From G963720515 sp963720515 (GTDB lineage: Bacteria; Actinomycetota; Thermoleophilia; Gaiellales; Gaiellaceae): a stretch of 64,000 nt of DNA. The position numbers and the translations under genes are program-made. The stretch is from contig OY970397.1 of the NCBI GenBank assembly GCA_963720515.1, positions 2,294,001 through 2,358,000 on the forward strand, read 5' to 3'. The notes below the pieces were generated by a model that ran no database searches, was not told the origin of the DNA, and saw nothing but the letters and a program-made list of their open reading frames with translations. This document shows, in pieces, positions 42,471-49,406 of the stretch. Every line of letters begins with the position of its first letter. Position 1 is the first letter of the stretch.

Positions 42471-42823
42471 CGACGCGCGGCGACAGGCTCGTCGAGCGGG
42501 GAGCGGACAAGCTCGAGGAGCTGGCCGGAAAGCTTTCGGCCCACGGCGATTGGGGAACGCTGATCGCGGAGGATCTGACTATCGACGCCGACTTCCTGCG
42601 CAAGCTCAAGCCGTCTCTCATCCTCGCGCGCGCGCGAGGGGAGGCGCCGACGAACGGCGGCCCGCCGCCGGCGCGCGCGGCCGCTCCGGCCTCCCCGAAG
42701 CCCGCGAAGAAGCGCGGCGAGGGCGGCCCGAATCCGCTCATCGTGGTGGGCGCGGCGCTCGCCGCCGGGATCGTGCTCGCGAAGGTCATCGACTGGCGGG
42801 GACATGCCCACCCCAGGGGCTGA
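42467..42823 (+). CDS. Small protein with C-terminal membrane helix, unknown function
   Basis: A 118-residue protein. An N-terminal helical part (DRLVERGADKLEELAGKLSA) is followed by an Ala/Pro/Lys-rich linker and a C-terminal hydrophobic helix (NPLIVVGAALAAGIVLAKVI). The family is not recognised. Its GTG start overlaps the previous stop, and its end overlaps the start of the Holin-X gene by 20 bases, so it belongs to the same translation-coupled cassette. Confidence 0.65.
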   Translation: MTTRGDRLVERGADKLEELAGKLSAHGDWGTLIAEDLTIDADFLRKLKPSLILARARGEAPTNGGPPPARAAAPASPKPAKKRGEGGPNPLIVVGAALAAGIVLAKVIDWRGHAHPRG

Positions 42824-43208
42824 GAACGGGATGGGCGTCGGTGGCGCGGTCAAGGAGGTCTCCGAGCGCGCCAGCTCGATCGTGCGGCTCGAGCTCGAGC
42901 TCGCCGCCCTCGAGCTGAAGCAGAAGGCGTCGAACCTCGGGCTCGGCGTGGGGCTCGTGGCCGGCGCGGCGCTCGTCGGGCTCTACACGGTCGGCTTCCT
43001 CTTCGCCACGATCGCCGCCGTCATCGCGATCTGGCTCGACACGTGGCTCGCGCTCTTCATCGTCTTCGGCGTGCTGCTCGTCGCGACGCTCATCCTGCTC
43101 GGGATCGGGATCAACCGGCTCCAGCGCGTGACGACGCCGATGCCGGAGCAGGCGATCGAGGAGGCGAAGCTGACGAAGGAGGCCGTGCGAGGTGGACATG
43201 CCGACTAA
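42804..43208 (+). CDS. Actinobacterial Holin-X / phage holin-superfamily-III-like membrane protein (PF07332)
   Basis: A 134-residue protein with two hydrophobic helices (GLGVGLVAGAALVGLYTVGF and LALFIVFGVLLVATLILLGI) after an amphipathic helix VSERASSIVRLELELAALEL. This is the Act-holin/DUF1469 pattern. Despite the name these are normal chromosomal membrane proteins in Actinomycetota, with no proven lytic role. Start ATG 42804; ATG 42831 is possible. Overlaps the following DUF3618 gene by 17 bases. Confidence 0.82.
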   Translation: MPTPGAENGMGVGGAVKEVSERASSIVRLELELAALELKQKASNLGLGVGLVAGAALVGLYTVGFLFATIAAVIAIWLDTWLALFIVFGVLLVATLILLGIGINRLQRVTTPMPEQAIEEAKLTKEAVRGGHAD

Positions 43209-43479
43209 CGGGCGAACCGCCGCCGACGTGCGGAGCGACCTCGCCCGCGAGCGCGACCAGCTCGCCGACGCCGTCGAGGAGCTCCGCAGCGAGGTCCACG
43301 AGATCACCGATGTGAAGAGCAAGCTCCGCCGCAACCTGCCGGTCGCAACGGGCGTCGCCGTGGGCGCGGGGTTCATCCTTGCCGGCGGCATCGGCGCGAC
43401 GATGCGCTTCCTCGCGCGGACCAGCCGCGAGAGCGAGGAAGAGGCCCGTTTCGGCCGCTGGTCGCTCCGGCGCCGCTAG
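43192..43479 (+). CDS. DUF3618 small membrane protein
   Basis: A 95-residue protein: the N-terminal RTAADVRSDLARERDQLADA-type helix is typical of DUF3618, followed by a hydrophobic helix (VATGVAVGAGFILAGGIGAT) and a basic tail. Partner of Holin-X family proteins in many Actinomycetota. AAGGAGG lies nine bases before the GTG at 43192; ATG at 43198 is an in-frame alternative. Confidence 0.78.
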   Translation: MDMPTNGRTAADVRSDLARERDQLADAVEELRSEVHEITDVKSKLRRNLPVATGVAVGAGFILAGGIGATMRFLARTSRESEEEARFGRWSLRRR

Positions 43480-43496
43480 CGCTCGAGTACTGCGAG

Positions 43497-43578
43497 TGGG
43501 GGAGAGAGGATTCGAACCTCTGAAGGCGGAGCCAACCGGTTTACAGCCGGTCCCCTTTGGCCACTTGGGTACTCCCCC
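43497..43578 (-). tRNA. tRNA-Tyr (anticodon GTA)
   Basis: Class II tRNA on the minus strand: acceptor GGGGGAG/CTCCCCC, anticodon loop CTGTAAA (anticodon GTA) closed by a strong stem (ACCGG/CCGGT), a long variable arm and T-arm GGTTCGAATCC. CCA is not encoded. It decodes UAC/UAU tyrosine codons. Confidence 0.95.
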
Positions 43579-43648
43579 GGCGGACGCGCATTCTAGCCAC
43601 GCCCTCCGCTCAAGAACCCGCACGGAGCGGCCGATACGCGGAGAGGCC

Positions 43649-44821
43649 ATGGATTTGAACGCCCTGCTCTCGTCCGTCGTCCAGCGCGGCGGCTCCGACC
43701 TGCACCTCAAGGTGGACTCTCCGCCGATGGCGCGCATCGACGGCCAGCTCGTCGCGATCGACGAGCGGCCGCTGCGCGACGAGGATCTCGAGGGCGCGCT
43801 CGTGCGCGTGACCGAGCGGTCGCCCGTCAAGCGCGAGATGTTCAACGCCACCGGCGACCTCGACACGGCCTACACGGCCGAGGGCGCCGGGCGCTTCCGC
43901 GTGAACGGCTTCCGGCAGCGCGGCGCGATCTCGTTCGCCTTCCGGCACGTGCCGAAGGACGTACCCTCGTTCGAGGCGCTCGGGCTGCCGAAGGGGGTCC
44001 AGCGGCTCGCCGACGAGCACCGCGGCCTCATCCTCGTCACCGGCGCGACCGGGTCGGGGAAGACGACGACGCTCGCGGCGATGATCGACTCGATCAACAC
44101 CTCGCGGCGCCAGCACATCGTCACCGTCGAGGACCCGATCGAGATCATGCACGTGGACAAGGGCTGCATCGTGAACCAGCGCGAGGTCGGGCTCGACACC
44201 GAGTCCTACAGCGAGGCGCTCCGCCGCGTCCTGCGCCAGGACCCCGACGTGATTCTGATCGGCGAGCTCCGCGACGAGGAATCGGCGCAGACCGCGCTCC
44301 AGGCCGCCGAGTCGGGCCACCTCGTCCTCTCGACCATGCACACGATCGACGCGGCCGAGACGGTCGGCCGCCTCATCGAGTTCTTCCCGCCCGGCAAGCA
44401 GTTCGTGATCCGCCAGATCCTCGCCGGCGTCCTTCGCGGCGTCATCAGCCAGCGCCTCCTCGCCAAGCGCGACGGTGGCAGGTTGGCAGCCGTCGAGGTA
44501 ATGGTGAACACTGCACGGATCGCGGATCTGATTCGTGAGCCCGAGAAGACCGAGGGGCTCTTGGACGCAGTCGAGGAGGGCGGGTTCCACCACATGCAGA
44601 GCTTCTCGCAGCACCTGGTCCAGCTCGTGCTGGACGAGCAGGTGGACTTCGAGACCGCGGCGACCGCCGCGACGAACCGCCACGACTTCGAGATCGCCGT
44701 CCAGCAGGCGGTCCGCGCGAAGCAAGCGGCCGAGAAGAGTGCGGCCGAGGCGTCGGACGAGTCCGAGGACGAGGAGCCCGGTGACGAGAGCCCTGCGGCT
44801 CTCCGGGTCGCAGCTCCGTAA
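43649..44821 (+). CDS. pilT: Type IV pilus retraction ATPase PilT, copy 1
   Basis: A 390-residue secretion ATPase that depolymerises pili. The N-terminal PilT/VirB11 domain (GGSDLHLKVDSPPMARIDG) is followed by the core: Walker A GATGSGKTTTLAAM, Asp box (TVEDPIEIMH), Walker B DPDVILIGELRDEES and His box LSTMHTIDAAETV. The AIRNLIRE-type C-terminal motif reads RIADLIREPEK. An acidic tail of about 30 residues (AASDESEDEEPGDES-like) extends the protein beyond family length. It is the first gene of the pilus locus, just after tRNA-Tyr, and is followed closely by the transglycosylase-M23 gene. Confidence 0.93.
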   Translation: MDLNALLSSVVQRGGSDLHLKVDSPPMARIDGQLVAIDERPLRDEDLEGALVRVTERSPVKREMFNATGDLDTAYTAEGAGRFRVNGFRQRGAISFAFRHVPKDVPSFEALGLPKGVQRLADEHRGLILVTGATGSGKTTTLAAMIDSINTSRRQHIVTVEDPIEIMHVDKGCIVNQREVGLDTESYSEALRRVLRQDPDVILIGELRDEESAQTALQAAESGHLVLSTMHTIDAAETVGRLIEFFPPGKQFVIRQILAGVLRGVISQRLLAKRDGGRLAAVEVMVNTARIADLIREPEKTEGLLDAVEEGGFHHMQSFSQHLVQLVLDEQVDFETAATAATNRHDFEIAVQQAVRAKQAAEKSAAEASDESEDEEPGDESPAALRVAAP

Positions 44822-44828
44822 TCCATCG

Positions 44829-46289
44829 ATGCGGCGTCGTCTAGCTCCCCTGTTCGTGCTCGCCCTCGCGACGCTCGCCGTTGCGGGCGGCGCCGGCGCG
44901 CAGAGCTCCGGCCTGCCCGGCTACGACACGCCGAACCAGCCCGGCTCGGTCGTCATCTCGTTCGAGCTCGCCCACCCGCCGGTCGTGCCGGACGTGCGCT
45001 CCCAGGACCAGCTCATGGCCCTCTGGCAGAGCGCGGGCGCGGCCTACGGCGTCCCGTGGGAGGTGCTCGGCGCGATCAACAAGATCGAGTCGAACTTCGG
45101 GCGCAACATGGGCCCGAGCTCCGCGGGCGCGCTCGGGTGGATGCAGTTCATGCCGTCCACGTGGGAGCGGTGGGGCCTCGACGCCGACGGCGACGGGGTC
45201 GCGAACCCGTGGGATCCCGACGACGCGGTCTACGCAGCCGCGCGCTACCTCGCGGCGTCCGGCGCGGCAAGCGACATCGCCCGCGCGATCTTCTCCTACA
45301 ACCACGCGGACTGGTACGTCCGCCAGGTGCTCGACCTCGCGGGCGTCTTCTCGGGCGGCGGCGGCTTCGAGGGCTACGACCTCTCCGCGATCGGGTTCGC
45401 CTCGGCCGGGGCCGACGCCGTCTTCCAGCTGGACGATCTCCAGGAGCAGCTCACCAAGGCGCGGCGCGCGGTCACCAAGGCGCAGCGCGCCTTCCGGCAC
45501 GCGCAGACCGCCGAGCGCAGGGCCGACGACGCGGTGCTCGCGGCCGAGCAGCAGGCCGGCGACCCGAACCTCAGCGACGTCGAGTTCCAGCAGGTCGAAG
45601 CCCAGGTCACGCAGCTCGTCCTCGAGCACGAGCGCACGCTCGCCGAGCTCGACGCGAAGCAGGCGGCGGTGAACGAGGCCGCGAGCCGCGCGGAGGAGCT
45701 CCGCCAGGCGGCCGAGGGCCAGGCAAACATCGTCACGTTCACGCGTCCGGGCGTGTCGGTCGGCTTCGGCGGGCCCCAGTACTCGGGCGAGTACGTCTTC
45801 CCGGTCGGAGGCGGCCCGTCGGTCGTCTCGGTCGGCCACACGCACCACGACTACCCGGCCGCGGACATCGTCGCGCCGGAGGGCTCGCCGCTCTACGCGC
45901 TCGCCGACGGCATCGTCCTCGAGACCTACACCGAGCCGATCGGCCGCTGCGGCGTCGGGTTCCGCTTCCAGGTCGCGGACGGGCACATCTACGTCTACTG
46001 CCACCTCTCGTACCTCGATCCGCGCGTGGTCGGGGGAACGACGCTCGTCGCCGGCACGCCAGTGGGCCTTGTGGGCCAGACCGGACACGCGACCGGCCCG
46101 CACCTGCACCTCCAGTTCTCCCCGACGAGCTCCTACCCGCAGGACGAGCCGTGGTTCCAGTCATTCGCAGGCGTCGCGTTCAGCTGGAGCGACGCGCCGA
46201 CGGTGGTCGAGACGGACTCGACCCCCGCCTCGACGAAGGCGCCGACGCCCTCGTCGGCCGGCCCGGTCATCACCTTCACGACCGGTTAG
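44829..46289 (+). CDS. Secreted lytic transglycosylase - M23 endopeptidase fusion
   Basis: A 486-residue exported wall hydrolase. Signal peptide 1-24 (ending GAGA). Residues about 60-165 form a transglycosylase domain with catalytic Glu in INKIESNFGR (residue 87) and SSAGALGWMQFMPSTWERWG. A coiled-coil of about 100 residues (200-300) separates it from an M23/LytM peptidase (about 320-435) with HHDYPAADIVAP (His, Asp ligands), YVYCHLSYLD and GPHLHLQF (HxH). The tail is Thr/Ser/Pro-rich. It could cut both glycan strands and peptide cross-links to make room for the pilus machine. It lies directly between pilT and the PASTA-like gene. Confidence 0.9.
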   Translation: MRRRLAPLFVLALATLAVAGGAGAQSSGLPGYDTPNQPGSVVISFELAHPPVVPDVRSQDQLMALWQSAGAAYGVPWEVLGAINKIESNFGRNMGPSSAGALGWMQFMPSTWERWGLDADGDGVANPWDPDDAVYAAARYLAASGAASDIARAIFSYNHADWYVRQVLDLAGVFSGGGGFEGYDLSAIGFASAGADAVFQLDDLQEQLTKARRAVTKAQRAFRHAQTAERRADDAVLAAEQQAGDPNLSDVEFQQVEAQVTQLVLEHERTLAELDAKQAAVNEAASRAEELRQAAEGQANIVTFTRPGVSVGFGGPQYSGEYVFPVGGGPSVVSVGHTHHDYPAADIVAPEGSPLYALADGIVLETYTEPIGRCGVGFRFQVADGHIYVYCHLSYLDPRVVGGTTLVAGTPVGLVGQTGHATGPHLHLQFSPTSSYPQDEPWFQSFAGVAFSWSDAPTVVETDSTPASTKAPTPSSAGPVITFTTG

Positions 46290-46372
46290 AGGGCTTTCCC
46301 TCCCAAAGGGTGGGCCGACGCTCCCCCGAACGGGGATTGACCGTCATCCCTCGATGCCGATGGAAGAGAGGT

Positions 46373-47233
46373 ATGGCGGCACGCCTCTCTGCGCTCCTGC
46401 CTCGACTCGCGGCGCTTACGGTCATCTGGCTTCTCGCGACGTCGACCATCACCTTCGCTGCAGCGGGGCGGAATCAGCCTGCCAAGTCGAAGAGCGCGGC
46501 GACGCAGGCGGCGAAGACCGAGCAGATCCTCGTGGTCCCCGACGTGCGCCGCCAGGCCTACGTCTTCGCGAAGGGCATCCTCGAGGACGGCGGCTTCGCC
46601 TGGCGCGTTGACGGCCCGGTCCAGGGCTACGCGGCGAACGTCGTCGCGACGCAGGTTCCCGCGCCCGGGACGAAGATCGAGGACACGGGCCGCCCCACGA
46701 TCGTGCTCCGCCTCCAGCGCAACACCCAGTATTCGGAGCGCGGCCTGCCGGAGAACTCCTCCGCCCAGCCGGGCACCCCGGTCGTTCTCGTCGCCGGCAC
46801 GCCCGTCGCGACGCCCGCGCCCGCCAAGTCGAAGCCGTCCAAGCCGAAGAAGCAGAAGCCGAAGGCCTCCGGAACGAAGCCGAAGGCGTCCGGCACGAAG
46901 TCGAAGGCCGAGCCCGGCAAGCGGACGCCCGCGTTCGTCGTCGCCGGCGCGCCCGCCGAGCCGCTCGACGAGATGCCGCTCCCGGATCGCGCGCGCCTCC
47001 TCCAGAAGCGCCTCGCCGACCGGCCCAAGAGCCCCGCGGCGGTGCGCTACTGGCTGTACCAGCACTCCTGGATCGTCACGGGCGCGAAGTTCGGCTGGAG
47101 CGGCGGCGCCCAGGCGCTCGAGACGCTCGTCGCGGTCGACCGCGACCTCCAGTCCCGGTGGGGCATCGGTGCGAAGAGCGCGGCCGTCGCGCGCGCCGCC
47201 CTTGCCGAGGTCGAGCGCCGCTCGAAGTCCTGA
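46373..47233 (+). CDS. Secreted PASTA-like domain protein
   Basis: A 286-residue exported protein with an N-terminal signal segment (LSALLPRLAALTVIWLLATS). Residues about 50-115 resemble a PASTA domain (VVPDVRRQAYVFAKGILEDG, VVATQVPAPGTKIEDTGRP, IVLRLQ), which binds peptidoglycan stems. A Lys/Pro/Ser-rich linker (PKASGTKPKASGTK is a short repeat) leads to a C-terminal helical domain (YWLYQHSWIVTGAKFGWSGG). GAGAGG precedes the ATG at 46373. The gene overlaps the PilW-like gene (TGATG). Presumably anchors or spaces the pilus apparatus at the wall. Confidence 0.75.
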   Translation: MAARLSALLPRLAALTVIWLLATSTITFAAAGRNQPAKSKSAATQAAKTEQILVVPDVRRQAYVFAKGILEDGGFAWRVDGPVQGYAANVVATQVPAPGTKIEDTGRPTIVLRLQRNTQYSERGLPENSSAQPGTPVVLVAGTPVATPAPAKSKPSKPKKQKPKASGTKPKASGTKSKAEPGKRTPAFVVAGAPAEPLDEMPLPDRARLLQKRLADRPKSPAAVRYWLYQHSWIVTGAKFGWSGGAQALETLVAVDRDLQSRWGIGAKSAAVARAALAEVERRSKS

Positions 47234-47772
47234 TGAGCCGGCTCACCCGGCGGCTCCGCGCGCTGCGCGGCCAGAGCGGCTTCACGATGGTCGAGCTCCT
47301 GATCTCGATGGTCGTGATGGTCACGGTCGTCACCTCGCTGACCACGCTCTTCGTTTCGGGGTCGAAGGCCCAGGTGGACATGAACCGGCGCTTCGAGGCG
47401 CAGGAGCAGGCGCGTGTCGCAATCGACCGGCTACGCCGCGAAGTGCATTGCGCCGACCTCGTCACCGTGACGAGCGCCAGCAACGTCACCATTCGGCTTC
47501 CGGCCCACTGCCCGACCGCCACCGGGGGTGCGATCACGAACGTCGTCTGGGATGTGCAGTCGGTCGCGACGAACCGCTACAGGCTGCGCCGCGGCGGCGT
47601 GACGATCGCGGACTACATCACGAACGCGAGCGTCTTCAGCTACACGGCCCAGTCCGCGACCACCCTCGCGAAGCTGCACGTCGACCTCCGGGTGAATCGA
47701 AACTCGATCGAGGGATGGAAGAGCTGGCGCCTTCAGACCGACATTGTCCTCAGGAACTCCCTGCGGCAATGA
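47233..47772 (+). CDS. PilW-like minor pilin (type IV prepilin)
   Basis: A 179-residue prepilin. The leader with basic residues ends at GQSG, followed by FTMVELLISMVVMVTVVTSL, the N-methylation helix with Glu at position 5 that the prepilin peptidase recognises. The C-terminal pilin-like globule contains two Cys (near REVHCADLV and PAHCPTA) for a likely disulfide. In other type IV pili, such minor pilins prime assembly. The start ATG overlaps the upstream stop; the end TGA overlaps the small leader frame before the next gene. Confidence 0.85.
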   Translation: MSRLTRRLRALRGQSGFTMVELLISMVVMVTVVTSLTTLFVSGSKAQVDMNRRFEAQEQARVAIDRLRREVHCADLVTVTSASNVTIRLPAHCPTATGGAITNVVWDVQSVATNRYRLRRGGVTIADYITNASVFSYTAQSATTLAKLHVDLRVNRNSIEGWKSWRLQTDIVLRNSLRQ

Positions 47773-47806
47773 CTCAACGGTAGTTCCCTGCGGCATGACT
47801 CAACGG
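47758..47806 (+). repeat. Tandem duplication of a translation start region (26-base offset)
   Basis: TCCCTGCGGCAATGACTCAACGG (first copy from 47758) and TCCCTGCGGCATGACTCAACGG (from 47785) differ by a single A. Both carry ATG-ACT-CAA-CGG. Only the second opens the long gene; the first ends after four codons at TAG. The ATGs are 26 bases apart. Confidence 0.88.
47769..47783 (+). CDS. Four-codon leader ORF (MTQR) ahead of the PilX-like gene
   Basis: The first copy of the duplicated start gives ATG-ACT-CAA-CGG-TAG. Its ATG overlaps the TGA of the PilW-like gene. If used, ribosomes would end 11 bases before the true start, which may tune reinitiation. It could also be an unused relic. Confidence 0.35.
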   Translation: MTQR

Positions 47807-49300
47807 CTTCGTTCACTCAAGCGGCTACTCCTGCGCCAAGACGGCATCACGCTCGTCATGGCGGTGGGAATCCTTGGCGTGCTCTCCCTCGGAGGGACGA
47901 GCGCCATCTACTACTCGAGCTCCAACGCGCGCGCGGCGCAGTTCTCCAAGCAGAACGCGAGCGCCTACGACCTCGCCGAGGCCGGCATCAACGAGATGAT
48001 GGCCGTCCTCGCCAAGCCTGAGAACAACGCACTTACGCCGAGCCTCCTCCCGCAGACGACGCGGACGTACGACGCGGGATCGGTCACCTGGTCGGGGACG
48101 CTGAACTACGCGACCACGACGTGGAACGTGACGTCGACCGGCAAGATTGCGAACCCGACGGGCGCAACCGGACAGGTCACGCGCACGCTCACGGCGAAGG
48201 TTCCGATCACCCCGACGTACACCCAGCCGCTCAACAACCCGGCCTGGGACTTCATCTACGCCACGCGCACAGGGAACACGTGCGACATGTCGCTCTCGAA
48301 CAACGTGCTCGGCGCTGCGCGCCTCTATGTCGAAGGGAACTTCTGCCTCCTGAACAACTCGAGCGTCCAGATCAGCTCGCTGGTCGTGAAGGGCACCGTC
48401 GACATCGCGAACAACGGCTCGATCGGCTCGAACGCGAACATGAGCTCGCGGGTCGAGGCGTACATCGGCGGGTCGTGCCGCTACGGCGGCGGGACTTGGG
48501 GCTCTCCGTGCTCCGGCAATCAGGACTCCCGCCACATCTACGCGAAGAAGGACGGGCCGAACTGGGTGGTTGGCGTGAATCCCACTCCGACGACCGTCGC
48601 GCGGCCGACCGCCGACTTCGACGAGTGGTACGAGCGGGCGGTGCCCGGCCCGAGGACCGACTGCAACAACACGATCGGCGCGAAGTCCGGGACGCCTCCG
48701 GTCTGGGACAACGACGGCGTGCGGAACAACAGTGTGCCGACGGCGTTCGAGCTGACTGCAGCGTCCTCGTACACGTGCCGCGTCGGGGCGGCGAATGCGC
48801 CCGCCGGCTCGATCGACTGGAACGCCACCACGAAGACGCTGACGATCCAGGGGACCGTCTTCATCGACGGCAGCGCGAAGATCACCAACCGCGCGCTGAA
48901 CCAGTACAACGGCCAGGGCACGATCTACCTGAGCGGCAGCATGTACATCGACGGGAAGCTCTGCGGCGGCGTGTCCGGCTCGAACTGCGAGTTCGCGAAC
49001 TGGAACCCGAACACCGAGATGCTCATGTTCGTGGTCGGCGGCTCCGGCGGCCTCGCCGGCACGGGGAACGGCGTCACCATCGACAACAGCGGGCAGTTCC
49101 AGGGCGGCCTCTTCGCGAACTCCAACATCTCCTTCATGAACAACGCGTTCGCCGACGGCCCGCTCGTCGGGAACACGATCAACTTCGCCAACAACGTGAC
49201 CGCGAACACCTTCCCGACGATCACGACCGTCCCGGTCGGGATGCCGTCGAATCCAGAGGTGTACGCGCAGCCGAATCCGCCGCAGCTCTACAGCGGCTAG
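47795..49300 (+). CDS. PilX-like pilus assembly protein (large minor pilin)
   Basis: A 501-residue protein. The N-terminal segment QDGITLVMAVGILGVLSLGG (then YYSSSN) is a PilX-type prepilin-like helix. The rest is a large, Asn-rich domain with repeated beta-like motifs (LNNSSVQISSLVVKGTVDIA, NNGSIGSNANMSS, GQGTIYLSGSMYIDGK, GVTIDNSGQFQGGLFANSNI) that looks like a beta-solenoid exposed on the pilus tip or cell surface. Paired Cys residues are spread through it. Such size is unusual for PilX. It may be an adhesive tip protein; this is inference. Confidence 0.78.
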   Translation: MTQRLRSLKRLLLRQDGITLVMAVGILGVLSLGGTSAIYYSSSNARAAQFSKQNASAYDLAEAGINEMMAVLAKPENNALTPSLLPQTTRTYDAGSVTWSGTLNYATTTWNVTSTGKIANPTGATGQVTRTLTAKVPITPTYTQPLNNPAWDFIYATRTGNTCDMSLSNNVLGAARLYVEGNFCLLNNSSVQISSLVVKGTVDIANNGSIGSNANMSSRVEAYIGGSCRYGGGTWGSPCSGNQDSRHIYAKKDGPNWVVGVNPTPTTVARPTADFDEWYERAVPGPRTDCNNTIGAKSGTPPVWDNDGVRNNSVPTAFELTAASSYTCRVGAANAPAGSIDWNATTKTLTIQGTVFIDGSAKITNRALNQYNGQGTIYLSGSMYIDGKLCGGVSGSNCEFANWNPNTEMLMFVVGGSGGLAGTGNGVTIDNSGQFQGGLFANSNISFMNNAFADGPLVGNTINFANNVTANTFPTITTVPVGMPSNPEVYAQPNPPQLYSG

Positions 49301-49311
49301 CGACGCAGGCG

Positions 49312-49373
49312 GGGCGAGCCTCGCCTCTCTCGGGGTCGTTCGCTCGCCGCGAACGGAGGGACGGGGCTCGCCC
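49312..49373. terminator. Long GC-rich inverted repeat between the PilX-like gene and pilB
   Basis: GGGCGAGCC at 49312-49320 pairs with GGCTCGCCC at 49365-49373, with further GC-rich arms inside. It separates convergent genes and probably stops transcription on both strands. Confidence 0.45.
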
Positions 49374-49406
49374 GGCCCGCGGCTGCGCGTGTGGAGGCGC
49401 CGCTCG

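Noticed and set aside
42804..43208. Holin gene as evidence for a prophage
   Set aside because: Holin-X proteins with DUF3618 partners are ordinary chromosomal genes in Actinomycetota; no phage genes are adjacent.
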